From Tillus elongatus (Eukaryota > Arthropoda > Insecta > Coleoptera > Cleridae): a DNA stretch of 64,000 bases. The DNA lies in NCBI GenBank assembly GCA_964006375.1, contig OZ023267.1, positions 23,309,739-23,373,738 on the forward strand, written 5' to 3'. A model generated the notes under the pieces. The model was not told the origin of the DNA and ran no database searches. It worked only from the letters and a program-made list of their open reading frames with translations. How positions within the stretch are numbered: position 1 is the first letter of the stretch; each line of letters starts with the position of its first letter. Positions 23,160 through 37,592 of this stretch are shown here, piece after piece. Position numbers and translations under genes: made by a program.

Positions 23160-23289
23160 ATATAAAAATTCAAACTGACCCCGGATATGGGTTCTAGGGG
23201 TCCTAGTTCACGCTCATTTGAAAAAAAAAAATTCTCATCATAGATACGTCTCTATTAGTGAATTTTTTTGATAAAAATTCACTAAAAAT

Positions 23290-23806
23290 GCAAATCTTGC
23301 TGCTTGATTGACAAAATTGTATTTTCTACGAAAAAAAAAATATGCAAAAAATGCAAGCATTTGCAAATTTCATTTTTCCGTGCCTTACTTATAACTAAGA
23401 AAACATAAATAAATAAATACATTCTGCTTTTGTTAACACATGAAAATTCGCTAACACAATGCATTTGCCGCATAAGGATTTTTTATTCATCCTTGCTGTT
23501 AATCAGGGTTGCGGTAACGAAACAAACAGAGATGACCGTTTCAATAATTAATGGGTGAGAACATTGTACAATGACATGCAGAGTGGGGTATTCCCTACCT
23601 AGTTTTCACAACTGGAACACTGACCTAATTTAAGGTTACAAAACAGTAATTATAAGTTTTGCTATAACAGTTATTAAATAGCATTATACAACAGAAACTC
23701 TGATAGTTTATAGTCAATGAAATTAATATATGTATCGTGCGAGTTTGTAACTTTGAGTAAATTCAGTTAATCAAATACAGCCTTTTTTCTAATATGCTCA
23801 GATATC
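23290..23806. other. unrecognised spacer
   Basis: No coding or repeat signature was recognised. Confidence 0.3.
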
Positions 23807-24183
23807 TCGATTAGCACTTGTTGTTTGTGTTTTCTTTCTTTAACGTCGGCCTATTTCCGTGACTATGAGAAATCAACGACGCCTTGGAGCAGTTTCACCT
23901 CACCATCCTGGAAATATTGCCGAACCCTTTGCCTTTATCTTAGAAGGGTAGGGATATTTAACGTGCCCAATGGTCACGGGACCGACGGTTTTACGCCCCC
24001 TTCGAAGGGAGGAACGTGCAGACATTCAACTTGCTCAAATACACTGCCAGAACTTCGGTTGATGTTAGTGTTACAGTTTGCACTGAAAAAGTGAAAGGAG
24101 AACCCTGGGATCCAACCCAGTACCCTTCGGTTCAGAGACACACGTTCTTATCTCTGAACCACCGAGGCTCTCGATTAGCACTT
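23807..24183 (-). repeat. SINE family 1, full-length copy with 13-bp target duplication
   Basis: TCGATTAGCACTT at 23807-23819 and 24171-24183 flanks a 351-bp SINE (23820-24170). On the minus strand the head reads GAGCCTCGGTGGTTCAGAGA (A box) and GTACTGGGTTGGATCCCAG (B box), as in a tRNA gene with RNA polymerase III promoter. The body and a tail ending GACGTTAAAGAAAGAAAAC follow. This is the reference copy for the family in this window. Confidence 0.9.
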
Positions 24184-24309
24184 CAAGTTGCGATGGTTTA
24201 TAAAGTTATATACTGTGTCCCAATTTTAAGATATCACGTTTTCGACAACCTTTTTAAATGTTTTTTTGTTGTTGGTTATTTTCAAAATACATGTCAAGTT
24301 ATAATACGA

Positions 24310-24870
24310 AAAGAAATCACGTGCGTGGCCATCGGAGCCCAGGAGTCATACTATATATAACAGGATTTTTTAACACGGCATTTCTGTATACTATACAAGG
24401 AGAAAGGTTAAGGGCAAGGCCGCAAAGAAACAACCGCAAACACGTGTTTCAATCTTATCATCAGTACGGTATAGCCAAGTGATGATGGGAACACCCTGGA
24501 TGAAGAAGCAAAAATACACCGAGTCACAACAGGCAACCAGTGCACATTTGCAGCATCATCAGGAAGACCCGTACTGATGATAGTTAATAAGCTTGAAACA
24601 CGTGTATGCGGTTGTCTCCTTGCGGCCTTGCCCTTAACCTTTCTCCTTGTATAGTATACAAAAATGCCCTGTTAAAAAAATTTTGTTATAAATAGTATAA
24701 CTCCTGGGATCCGAATGCTCACGCAAGTGATTTCTTTGCCTCCGTGGCGATTTTGGTTGTTGCCCTCGAATTGAGGGTCTTCCGATTGATGCTGCAAATG
24801 TGCACTGGTTGCCTGTTGTGACAACGTGTATTTTGCTTCTTCATCCAGAGTGTTGGGAGCCCCCTTCACA
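24310..24870. repeat. inverted pair of retroelement-like tails
   Basis: Arms of about 165 bp pair: 24310-24472 (GTATACTATACAAGGAGAAA and AAGGTTAAGGGCAAGGCCGC) with 24568-24743. The roughly 95-bp loop (GATGAAGAAGCAAAAATACA, CAACAGGCAACCAGTGCACA) is itself present inverted at 24775-24865. The layout is thus two copies of one unit tail to tail, the left one shorter. GATGATAAGATTGAAACACG-like wording next to the arm ends resembles Penelope-like tails, but this is tentative. Confidence 0.65.
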
Positions 24871-24928
24871 TAATTTAAACTTATTCTAAACGTTTTAAAT
24901 TATTTCCGGACAAATTAGTCTACACTCA

Positions 24929-25696
<768 letters not shown>

Positions 25697-25832
25697 CGAG
25701 ATTTTTAATTCGTGCTTTCGATTACACTCAAGGTTTATACTAACAATTATTATAATAAAAATTTCGAACTAGTTAGATTTGTATAACTTAACATGTAGAT
25801 GATAGTAAACAATAGAAAACAAAAAAAAATCT

Positions 25833-26115
25833 GGACGCAGCAAGTGCGTTGTGAAAGTGGATTTTCATAAAAATCCTTTTAATAGCAAATATGCCTCTCT
25901 AATGCAAGAAGGCATAAATCTGGTTACCTATAGAAATAATGTACCATATTTTATAAAAATAACTTATTTGTTTGAAAATGTTTTCGGAAAATAAATTTTA
26001 TATGTTCCCGAGAAAACTGGTTTCCTAGCCATCAAACTTTAGGTTAATAGCAAATTGAGTTATTGACATCTGAAGCATTTAATGAAAATTCGCCACTAAA
26101 ACGTAGTAAAGTAGG
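25833..26115. repeat. short composite relative with 3'-type ends, diverged
   Basis: The left end GGACGCAGCAAGTGCGTTGT is clear. The right end is degraded (GAAAATTCGCCACTAAAACG, then TAGTAAAGTAGGTCTAGA). The internal sequence matches 36119-36429 (AGAAAACTGGTTTCCTAG, AGGTTAATAGCAAATTGAG). Confidence 0.65.
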
Positions 26116-26179
26116 TCTAGATTTTTTTCTTACAAACATGCATCATACTTCCTGAAAAAATGGAAAAATGCAATAATAA

Positions 26180-26357
26180 CAGGGTGTTCGAAAGAAAAAC
26201 TGTAGATGTCACCAACGACTTATGGGCCACCCTATGATTGTCAAAATAATTTAATAAGATGTAGCTCAAGGCACCCTATAATTAACGCATACAACTTTTT
26301 CTCGTATCTGGTGTAATAACAATTATATTGAGCTTTAGTGTAGAAATGCGTCACCCT
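26180..26357. mobile_element. mariner-type MITE, copy 1 (about 178 bp)
   Basis: CAGGGTGTTCGAAAG at the left and GCGTCACCCTG at the right are inverted ends. Conserved internal blocks are CACCAACGACTTATGGGCCA and CTCAAGGCACCCTATAATTA. The right flank TATATATG leads into an inverted composite 5' module. Related copies lie at 36489-36655 and, inverted, 54528-54700. Confidence 0.7.
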
Positions 26358-26505
26358 GTATATATGTAAGCAGATAAAAAACTGAAACTAAACCCGGATA
26401 TGGATTCTAGGGCGTCTAGTTTGTGCTTATTTGAAGAAATATTTTTAAAATTCAATAGTCATCGTCTCCTCATTAACGAATTTTTTCTACGAAAATTAGT
26501 TAAAA
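26358..26505 (-). repeat. composite 5' module, inverted
   Basis: Reads ACTAAACCCGGATATGGATT and ends with a hairpin TAACGAATTTTTTCTACG / GAAAATTAGTTAA. It is the right part of a copy whose core TA now holds the MITE at 26180. Confidence 0.65.
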
Positions 26506-26509
26506 ATTA

Positions 26510-26790
26510 TAAACCGTCAAACCATGAACTTGAATACAACTACCGCAAAAGCATTGGAGAAAGGATATATGTGAGATGAAATTTCTGGAAAAATTTTAGT
26601 AAAATGAAGGACAATGACGGTTGAAGCTTCAACTTGCAGAATACTCTTCTTGCGACATTTTTTTTACATAATCAGTAGTTTTTTCTTGTTCTTTGTCTAA
26701 ATGTTGCTAATTTTGTCGTTTCAAAGCGCGAAGAAAGTTTTATCAAAATCGGCTCATTATTTTTTGAGTTATCGGTGTGACACACACACA

Positions 26791-26877
<87 letters not shown>

Positions 26878-26985
26878 AAATTAAAACTGACTAGTTCGCA
26901 CTCATTTGAAGAAATTTTTTCAAAATTCAAAAGAGGGGAGCTCCTCATTAGTCTTTTTTTAAAGAAAATTCACTAAAAACTAGGA
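26510..26985 (-). repeat. composite (TA)n element copy with alternative 3' module
   Basis: The array is 26794-26870, preceded by GAGTTATCGGTGTGAC and (AC)n. The module GCTAATTTTGTCGTTTCAAA is a version of the 16395/54200 block. The 5' side is shortened: the usual CCCCGGATATGGGTTC block is deleted between AACTGA and CTAGTTCGC. Confidence 0.7.
26794..26870. repeat. (TA)n microsatellite 12
   Basis: Adjoins an (AC)n tract on the left. Confidence 0.95.
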
Positions 26986-27087
26986 TTGCTATATAAAAAA
27001 TATGTCGAAGACTTCATATCTAGAATTTGGTATAGATGTATTTTTTTAAACACCGCACATTAAGATACTAAGCGACTTGTCCAAGCA

Positions 27088-27312
27088 TTTTAGTGAATTT
27101 CTGCTCGTTTCCACCTTCGGAGGGGGCGTAAAGCCATCGGTTCCGTGTCCATGCGATGTTGGTCACGTTAAATATCCATGCCCTCCTTACAGAAAGGCAG
27201 AGGTTCGGCAAAATTTCCAGGATAGTGAGGTGAAATTGCTCCCTGGCGTCGGTGATTGGCCATAGTCGCGGAAATAGGCCGACGTTAAAGAAACAAAAAC
27301 ACACACACAAAA
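27088..27312 (+). repeat. SINE family 1, 5'-truncated copy
   Basis: The body starts GAATTTCTGCTCGTTTCC and runs GGGCGTAAAGCCATCGGTTC to GGCCGACGTTAAAGAAAC, with an (AC)n tail. Unlike the 19963 copy it keeps TAGTCGCGGAAA before the tail. Confidence 0.8.
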
Positions 27313-27339
27313 CACACACATATTCTGAGATTCTAAGAT

Positions 27340-28106
27340 ATTAGCGGAGTCGAATTCGAGGTTATGCGCAGAACGTACACGTTTCTCTCATGACTCCTGT
27401 CTGCTAACAGATGACAAATAATAGTGTTGTCAGGTTAAACTAGAGAGAAGGAGATGGCTTTTAAATCGCGTGAAAATAGAAAGCTTAATATTTATATGTA
27501 TAATATTAATATAATATAATAAAACGTAGTTCTAGATAGCTTTTAAACAAATTGAATCACTTTCGTTAAAAATTATATTTATTTTCATTTTTCTGCTATC
27601 TATAGATTTAGATTAAAGTTGTTGTAAATGGCAACCCCGCGGATTAGTTATTGTGACATATTTTCGTAGCCTGTCCGTTTAAAACCTAATTTGGGGATTT
27701 TGTTTGCAATGGCAGCGGAACCCTGATTTATCTGTCTGACCTTGTCTAACATTATAGGCATGTATTTAGAGGTAATTTCAGGTCATAGAGTAGATTATTG
27801 ATTTTTTATTTAGTTATAACTCAAGATGTACTTAACCAATTGAGTTCAAATTTAGTAGGTAGGACCACTTGTACAATGTGTACGTGGTTGTCAAGTTTTA
27901 GTTTAATATTTCTGGTAATTTAAAAGATATTACGTTTTTTGTTCTTCTAAAAGTATTTGAGTGTCAAAACTGTATAAACTTTTCAACTGATCTTGGATTT
28001 GGGTTCTAGGGGCCCTAATTCGAGCTCATTGGAAGAAATTTTCCAAAAATCTCACCATCGATATCTCTCTATTAGTGGATTTTCTTAATGGAAATTCACT
28101 AAAAAC
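27340..28106 (-). repeat. composite-family copy without a long (TA)n
   Basis: The hairpin terminus lies at 28072-28106 and the 5' module before it (GGGGCCCTAATTCGAGCTC). The rest matches 44160-44830 in the opposite orientation (AACCCCGCGGATTAGTTATT-like and GAGAAACGTGTACGTTCTGC blocks). The core is reduced to TATA near 27973. Confidence 0.6.
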
Positions 28107-28309
28107 GATATTTTTCCTAGTGGAGTGTTCAGCTGGAGTTGGCATTTTTAATGGTTGCTAAATACGTCATTGGGCAAGCCATCTATATCTCAAAAATAAT
28201 ATTTCTATTTGGTTTTGGTTGGATACAAGAGGGGGAAATGCTCATGCAGACTTTATTTACGCCACCATAGTGCCGTGGGATATCGAGGTACTGTGAGACT
28301 ATACTAACC

Positions 28310-29110
28310 CTCCCCCCCCCCCCCTAGCACTACCGGACCTTAGTCCATACCTCCGTCGGAAAGATTTCACACAATGACTTTTTGGGTTTGAATGTTTCCA
28401 TTCTGTTTTTACCGCGGGGACGTTAGCGGGTAAGTATAAGCTTTGGACTCTTATGCTTATGTGGAAGTTGCTCATCGTAGTCTGTGGCACTGCCGAGAAG
28501 AGCATTTGGGTGAGAAGCGGCTTTTGCGAACTGAGTTGTGGATAGTTGAGTTATAAACTTAAGTATCGAAGGCATTACCAGATCAGAGTGAATCTGAGTG
28601 TTTCGGACAAACCATGCCGCTCTGGTAACCATTCTCAGAATTGTATTCTGGATGATTTGAGAGTCTTGATGTGTGTTGCGGCCGCGGTGGCCCATGCAGG
28701 TAATGCATAGGTCAAGGCTGGCCGGATGATGACTTTGTACATGAGCAACTTATTGTTCATGGACAATTTGGAATTTCTATTTAGAAGTGGGAACAGCTTC
28801 GAGATGAACATAGAGGCTTTTTTTCAGGCGTGATCGACATGAGGGCGCCATGTTAAGTGTTTGTCGAGGAAAACCCCGAGGTATTTGGCGGAATCTTGCC
28901 AGGGAATTAGACGGTTGTCTAATGATACGTGTTCGTGAGGTGTGTGTCTCCTTTTGGAAAATGGGACAGCTGAACATTTATCGGGGTTTATGGCTAGAAG
29001 GGATTTTCTATACCATGCTTGCAGCTCGACTACGGCGGTCTGAAGTCGTTCGGTGATTATCCTCGGCTGAGTGGAGCTGCTGAGGATGGTAGTAGAACAA
29101 GGTCCCGCTC
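28310..29110 (-). pseudogene. jockey-like LINE reverse transcriptase, C-terminal part
   Basis: Minus-strand frames give WYRKSLLAINPDKCSAVPFS-like thumb sequence, then NRLIPWQDSAKYLGVFLDK, LTWRPHVDHA, PLLNRNSKLSMNNKLLMYK and RPALTYALPAWATAAATHI. The C-terminal RAAWFVRN...HSDLVMPSIL (28695-28423) follows in another frame. This is the usual jockey-clade region after the RT active site. Several frameshifts and a stop after KTLKSSRIQF break it. The 3' end is marked by a C-run near 28310-28323 on the plus strand. Confidence 0.75.
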
Positions 29111-29717
29111 AGTGCATCTTTAAAGGCACTTTTAAGGTTTTAATTTGATTCCGCCTCGTACATACGCAGCAAAAGGAATTGCAATTGAAACTTTGAGACT
29201 AGTAAGAGCTATGAAACTTAACACATTAACAAATTTGAAGTTTTAAGGATCGATAACAATATACTTGTAACAAAATTTATTTGACGTAGGCAAGGAAGAC
29301 TACATAACTTGAGGTAAGTTTTCCAATTAGCTTTGACAGGCACATGATAGCTTTAAGCCGCCCTGGAGTCCAAAACGTTATACGTAGTTTCTAACTGAAT
29401 TTCAGCAGAATTGCTGCAATAATTACGGTGAACAGGAAACTATGACACAACGATAATCCTGTTATATCGGCTAAAAGCTAGGTTTTCATATTATAATTTG
29501 AATAGAACTTTTATCATTAACCTAAATAATGATGATATTTCTTAATCCTGTTAATTTGCTCTATTAAATTGTAGCTTAGCCATAGAGGTACAGTTTTGTG
29601 TAGTTTTTTTTTGGTACTTGTGAGTATAGAATACTCTTTTTTCTCCTAATACGTCCGTCACACTTAATTTATCCAAATATTGGCGAGTTGATTTATCTGA
29701 TTTTGTTTTATCTTAGT
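29111..29717. other. unrecognised spacer
   Basis: No coding or repeat signature was recognised. Confidence 0.3.
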
Positions 29718-32092
<2,375 letters not shown>

Positions 32093-32147
32093 TAAGTATC
32101 ACACCGATAACTCAAGAAATAATGGGCCGATTTTGATCAAATTTTAA

Positions 32148-32157
32148 GGGTACCTTC
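32148..32157. repeat. target-site duplication of R1 LINE (left copy)
   Basis: GGGTACCTTC here is repeated at 33311-33320 directly after the poly(A). The duplication may be a few bases longer because of adjacent A residues. Confidence 0.85.
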
Positions 32158-33310
32158 GACTATACAGACTAGCCTGCAATGGTAGACTGAAGATCAACCC
32201 AGGCTTCAGGGGCCACTGCAAAATTCAGAAGATCGTGAAGGAACCCATGCTTGAAATGAGGTCAGACTTCGCGAGCCCGCGAATGTGCAGGGAAAACAAC
32301 TGCACAGTGGAAATCCCTGATCGCGGGGCATGGCGGGAGGAGACACCGGGCATACCACGGGACGCGCTCGTCTGGTTCACGGACGGATCTGGCGGGGAGC
32401 GTGGGACGGGGGCAGGTGTTTACTCGGAAGGACCGAGGGTAAGTCACAGTATTTCCCTCGGAGCCCATGCAACGGTGTTTCAGGCCGAGATGTACGCCAT
32501 CCTGCACTGTGTGCGGGAGAACAAGAGGAGGGGCTACACCAACAAGCGGATCCTCATAGCCACAGACAGCCAGGCAGCCCTTAAGGCACTAAGTAGCCCA
32601 CGGGTAAATTCCTGGCTGGTGAGTGAGTGCCGAGACGAGACGAGCGACCTGGCTGGGCAGAATGAGGTGACCCTCATCTGGGTGCCGGGTCACTCGGGGG
32701 TCAAAGGCAATGAAGAAGCTGACAGTCTCGCAAAGAGGGGGTCAGCAGAACCATTTATGGGACCAGAACCGGCTCTGGGCGTGTCAAAGAGCACTGCCAG
32801 GGGAGCCATTAAGTCCTGGGTCAGAAACCAACACAAGGTGTACTGGGCGGACTGTCCAGGGCTCAGACATGGGAAGTCAATAATTGACGGACCCAGTTCA
32901 AAGAGAGCTGTGGAGCTGCTAAACCTTAGCAGAGGACAGCTCAGAAACACAACAGGTCTCTTGACGGGACACATGGCCGTCAAGAAACACCTACATAAAA
33001 TGGGGCGGTTCGAAGGGGACCTCGCATGCAGACTCTGCGGCGAGGGGGAGGAATCAGCCCAGCACATCTTGTGCGAGTGTATAGCTCTGGACCGGAAAAG
33101 ACAACTGATCTACGGTCACTCTAGACCGGAGACAGAGCAATATAAAACTTCACCCTACCAATCGCTGTGCAGACTAGTTCAAGGCACAGTGATTTTGGAA
33201 TGGGTGGAGTAAGACTAGGGGTATGCACAATCAACCAAGGGTTGCGGTGCTATCGGGGCGGCAAGGCCGCGGACGAGCCCTGAGGGAACAAAAAAAAAAA
33301 AAAAAAAAAA
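32158..33310 (+). mobile_element. R1-clade LINE, 5'-truncated insertion with poly(A)
   Basis: A 1153-bp insertion ends in about 20 A residues. It contains the last part of ORF2 with RNase H. The 3' UTR reads CAACCAAGGGTTGCGGTGC and GAGCCCTGAGGGAAC. The same 3' UTR is recognisable on the minus strand at 34480-34540. Clean flanks make this one of the younger insertions, and it landed in a composite copy already present. Confidence 0.9.
32235..33212 (+). pseudogene. R1-clade ORF2 C-terminus: RNase H and zinc finger
   Basis: 325 codons are open to a natural stop at 33210-33212. The RNase H motifs are all present: WFTDGSGGERGTGAGVYS (Asp), VFQAEMYAIL (Glu), ATDSQAALKAL (Asp), and GHSGVKGNEEADSLAKRG (His and Asp). 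A C-terminal CxxC...HxxxxC finger follows (CRLCGEGEESAQHILCEC). In the intact element this removes template RNA during target-primed reverse transcription. Here the RT and endonuclease are missing, so only the C-terminal piece is left. The ATG at 32235 is just the first internal Met; coding similarity begins by about 32170. Confidence 0.9.
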
Positions 33311-33539
33311 GGGTACCTTCCGTTTGTGAATGGCTTGGACAAGATCGTTAGCCAGGAAAATCGGACACGGTTTTCCGGGAAAGTTTTGGGTTTCCTTTCG
33401 AATCAAATTCATGACTCCGAAAATTAAAGAGCTATGGTAACCAAATTTAGTACGCCGGTTCATGTCATAAGAGTATCCTTTGTACCAAAATTCAGATATT
33501 TAGGTTGCAAGACAAAGCAATTACAAGTCTGATTAAAAA

Positions 33540-33783
33540 AAAGTTGAAACCACAAAATTGATAATTCTGGTAGTCGTACATTAGTACGCATTAACGCTTT
33601 GTGAGTTAAAATACGTATTGAAATGACTAACGAGCTCCTAGATCCGTGTGTCCGCCGGCATCGTGTTTCATTTCGTTAAAATATGAGAAAAAAATAAATT
33701 AAAAAAAATTGTAAAAATCAAGACGTTAGAAAAGTAATATACTAGACTATATACCTGTTAGTAAATACATCTGTCAGCTCGAG
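33540..33783. repeat. inverted-duplication segment shared with 48335-48600
   Basis: GTACATTAGTACGCATTAACGC and the following block recur inverted near 48500-48540. No protein is encoded. Confidence 0.55.
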
Positions 33784-34120
33784 AATGGCCGAGAGAGGCA
33801 GCAGTGTTGATTTAATAATGGACTCCTATAACACGCGTTCTAATCTTAGGTGGTGACTTTATTTTTTTAAAATCTTATTTCATTTTACCGTTATCTGATC
33901 AGATTGTGTAATTCCGATTAATTTTTTAGCAAGTTTTTGTATGACAATTTCAATTAGGACGAGATGAAAACTCTTGAGACCTAATTCAATTTGAATAGCA
34001 CATCTGGTTGTTTGTCATTGCCCTAACTTAGTGAAACCGTTCCATATTTAATACAGCCGTAGACGATTCCCGCGGCTTCACAAGTGCTTGTTCTTTTCTG
34101 CAACCGATCTCAATTTTAAC
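33784..34120 (+). repeat. SINE family 2 (tRNA-like head), copy 1
   Basis: The head has ATGGCCGAGAGAGGCAGC (A box) and, about 45 bp on, CGTTCTAATCTTAGG (B-box-like). The body ends with TAGTGAAACCGTTCCATATT and GGCTTCACAAGTGCTTG. Copies lie at 47985-48320 (minus) and 53655-53965 (plus), with tail pieces at 4764 and 17749. Confidence 0.55.
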
Positions 34121-34121
34121 T

Positions 34122-34404
34122 GGACGCAGCAGGTGCGTTATGGCAGCGAATGTTTATTAAAGTTTCAAATTTCAATAGCTGAATTTGCTACTAACCTAAC
34201 GTTCGTTGACCAGGAACATTTTAAGTTTATTTTCGCGAAATAAGGCAAACAATAAAGCCATTTTGATGAAATATGGTACATTGTTTCTACTATATAGGTT
34301 ATACTGGTAAGCAAATTTCATGCCTGATTTATTTAAAAAAATACATATTTGCTATTAAAAACTTTTTTGTGAAAATTCACTACCATAACGCACTTGCTGC
34401 GTCC
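34122..34404. repeat. short TIR relative of the composite family, copy 1
   Basis: It begins GGACGCAGCAGGTGCGTTAT and ends with the complement TAACGCACTTGCTGCGTCC. TAGTGAATTTTC-type subterminal sequence lies on both sides. The 283-bp interior contains TGATGAAATATGGTACATTG and is noncoding. Confidence 0.8.
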
Positions 34405-34468
34405 AGACTTTTTTTTATTTGGGGTTCAAAATGTACGTTACATATATTAAGGTGTTCTTCTTTTCACT

Positions 34469-35425
34469 TTTTTTCCCTCAGGGCTAGTCCGCGGATTTGC
34501 CGCCCCAATAGCACTGCAGCCTTTGGCTTATTATGCATGCCCTTAGTCTTTTTACTCCACCCATTCCAACATCACTGTGCCTTGAACTAGTCTGCACAGC
34601 GATTGGTAGGATGTAGTTTTATATTGCTTTGTCTCCGGTCTAGACTGACCGTAGATCAGTTGCCTTTTGAGGTCCAGAGCTTTACACTCGCACAAGATGT
34701 GTTGGGCTGATTCCTGATTCCCCTTCGCCGCAGAGTCTGCATGCGAGGTTCCCCTCGAACCCTTTCTTCACGAGACTGTCAGCTTCTTCATTGCCTTTGA
34801 CACCCGAGTGATCCGGCACCCAGATAAAGGTGACCTGATTCTGCCCAGCCAGGTCGCTAGTGTCGTCTCAGCATACATTTGACAGCCTGGAATTTACCCG
34901 TGGGCTACTTAGGGCCTTAAGGGCTGCATGGCTTACTGGTGTAGCCCCACATCTTGTTCTCTTGCACGCCGGGCAAGATGGCGTACATTTCGGCCTGAGA
35001 GGCCGTTCCATGAGCTCCGAGGGAAATACTGTGACTTACCCTCGGTCCTTCCAAATAAACGCCTGCCCTCGTCCCACGCTCCCCGCCGGATCCGTCCGGA
35101 TCCAGACGAGCGCGTCCCGTGGTAGGCCCGCCGTCTCCCCCCGCCATGCCTCGCGGTCTCGCATTTCCACTGTAAACTTGTTTTCTCTGCAGATTCGCGG
35201 GCTCGAGAAGTTTGACCTCATTTCAAGCATGGGCTTCTTCACGATCTCCTGAATTTTGCAGTGACCCCCGCAGCCTGGGCTGATCTTCAGTATATCATCG
35301 CAAGCTAGTCTGTATAGTCGTAGCCTGGCCTTACCCATGATAACGAAGTGTGTGTATGGGCGCAGATCCAGCAACACCTCCATGGCGGCTGTTCTGGTTG
35401 GATTCATGGCCACTGCTCACTTGTG
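34469..35425 (-). pseudogene. R1-clade LINE, degenerate 5'-truncated copy
   Basis: Minus strand. It starts with the end of RT (NPTRTAAMEVLLDLRPYTHF, KARLRLYRLACDDI), continues into RNase H (WIRTDPAGSVGRG in a shifted frame) and the 3' UTR with CCCTGAGGGAAAAAAAG near 34469-34482. It is the same family as 32158-33310. Indels break RNase H and the zinc finger. AGGTGTT occurs outside both ends (34451 and 35427) and may be the target duplication. Confidence 0.8.
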
Positions 35426-35429
35426 TTAG

Positions 35430-36015
<586 letters not shown>

Positions 36016-36118
36016 TTAGTTAAAAACGTCAGGTTAGTTATAGAAGTGGTTCTTCAAAGCCCGTATCTTTATCAAGAGGTCAACCTTAATCAACTGCACA
36101 TATTTGAAAAAAAAGTCT

Positions 36119-36429
36119 GGACGCAGCAAGTGCGTTATGGTAGTGAATTTTCATAAAAATATTTTTAATGGCAAATATGTGTGTTTTTTTAAAGAAAGCA
36201 GGCACCAACTTTGGCTACCAGTGTAACCTATATAGTAAAAACAATGTGCTATGTCTCATCAAAATAACTTTATTTTTTGAAAATGTACGAAAATTTCCGA
36301 AAGTAAACCTAAAGTGTTCCCGAAAAAACTGGGTTCTTGGTCAACCTTATAGGTTAATAGGAAAAATTGAGCTATTCAAATTTGAAGCAGTTGATGAAAA
36401 TTCGCTACTATAACGCACTTGCTGCGTCC
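36119..36429. repeat. short TIR relative of the composite family, copy 2
   Basis: 311 bp from GGACGCAGCAAGTGCGTTAT to ATAACGCACTTGCTGCGTCC. The subterminal TAGTGAATTTTCATAAA and TTGATGAAAATTCGCTACTA pair. Preceded by AAAAAAGTCT. Confidence 0.85.
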
Positions 36430-36488
36430 CTTATTTCTTTTCTTACAAACATGCATTATATTTCTGGAAAATGCAAAAATCCAATATG

Positions 36489-36655
36489 GCGTGTTCGATT
36501 AAAAAAAAAGAGAATTTGTATCACCAACGACTTATGGGCCACCCTAAGATTGTAGAATTTGTCTTTAAAATGTAGCTCAAGACACCCTATAATTAATGTA
36601 TACAATTTTTTTTCCTATCTTGTAACGGATATATTGAACTTTATTGATTTCATAC
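36489..36655. mobile_element. mariner-type MITE, copy 2, diverged
   Basis: It shares CACCAACGACTTATGGGCCA and CTCAAGACACCCTATAATTA with 26180-26357. Terminal repeats are decayed. Confidence 0.6.
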
Positions 36656-36659
36656 GAAA

Positions 36660-37196
36660 ATTCGATTCGATTATATACCATTAAACGATAAACGCTATAG
36701 CTAAGGCTACTGCCAAATCATCAGAGAAAGGGTCTATTTGAAATAAATTTTCTAGAAACATTTTAGAAAAATGAAGGACAATGACGGTTTAATCTAAGAC
36801 TTCAAGCTTTGTAAAACATTCTTCTTGATATATTTTCTTTCCATAGCTCATATTAGTTTCAGGTTCTTCACTTAAATGTTGCCAATTTTGACGTTTTAAA
36901 TCGCGGTTTTGAGGAAAACCCCAATCAATTTTTCTTTAAATGCCCATACCTTTTTTATCTTTTAACTTACAGAGCTAAATTTTGGTAGGTTATAAGCCTG
37001 CGAACCAAATTTGGTTGCCCTTACTGTGTTATTTCCGGAGATATGAATTCTTTTCGAAAGGGAACACAAAAATTTCCAGAAAAACCTGGGCCGATTTTTC
37101 TGGCTAACGAACTTATCCAAGCCACTTGCAAAAGGAAGGTATTCACCATTTTTAGTCAAAATCGCCCCATTATTTTTTGAGTTATCGTTGTGATAC

Positions 37197-37295
<99 letters not shown>

Positions 37296-37416
37296 AAAAC
37301 CGACCTCGGATTTGGGTACCAGGGGTCCCAAATAGCGCTCATTTGAAGAAACTTTTTCAAAATTCAAAAGTCGCGATCTCTCCATTAGTGATTTTTTTAA
37401 AGAAAATTCACTAGTA
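36660..37416 (-). repeat. composite (TA)n element copy
   Basis: The 3' side carries GTTGCCAATTTTGACGTTTT and GAGTTATCGTTGTGATACAT, then (CATA)n and (TA)n at 37209-37291. The 5' module reads ACCGACCTCGGATTTGGGTA and ends in a hairpin TTAGTGATTTTTTTAAAG / GAAAATTCACTAG. Confidence 0.75.
37209..37291. repeat. (TA)n microsatellite 16
   Basis: Preceded by a short CATA repeat. Confidence 0.95.
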
Positions 37417-37424
37417 AAATTCCA

Positions 37425-37513
37425 AAGAGATGCGTTGAGACGACTTAGTGGTTAAAGTCCAATGCCTGACAGACAGAGTAGTTAATTGTTTGGCGTAGAT
37501 TGATTCATACAAC

Positions 37514-37592
<79 letters not shown>

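Larger units (their letters stand above)
21624..23286 (-). repeat. composite (TA)n element interrupted by a Penelope-like fragment
   Basis: The 3' terminus GGACGCAGCAAGTGCGTTAT lies at 21624. The 3' module is seen twice in part (ATTTCATTAAAACAGCTTTG-type blocks), ending CTGGCTAACGAACTCATCC and GGGTTATCAGACGGATAC. The arrays flanking the insert are 22108-22263 and 23072-23156, and the inverted 5' module ends in a hairpin near 23286. The insert sits wholly inside the (TA)n core. Confidence 0.8.
32093..33540 (+). repeat. composite 3' module interrupted by an R1 LINE
   Basis: GTATCACACCGATAACTCAA to TTTAAGGGTACCTTC (32157) continues after the LINE as GGGTACCTTCCGTTTGTGAA (33311) and AAAATCGGACACGGTTTTC. 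The duplicated GGGTACCTTC marks the LINE insertion site. Confidence 0.8.

Noticed and set aside
28306..28323. C-run as a regulatory G-quadruplex
   Set aside because: A single homopolymer run at the end of a LINE relic; no four-tract pattern.
32690..33067. 125-codon minus-strand frame
   Set aside because: Antisense to the R1 RNase H frame, with no motifs of its own.
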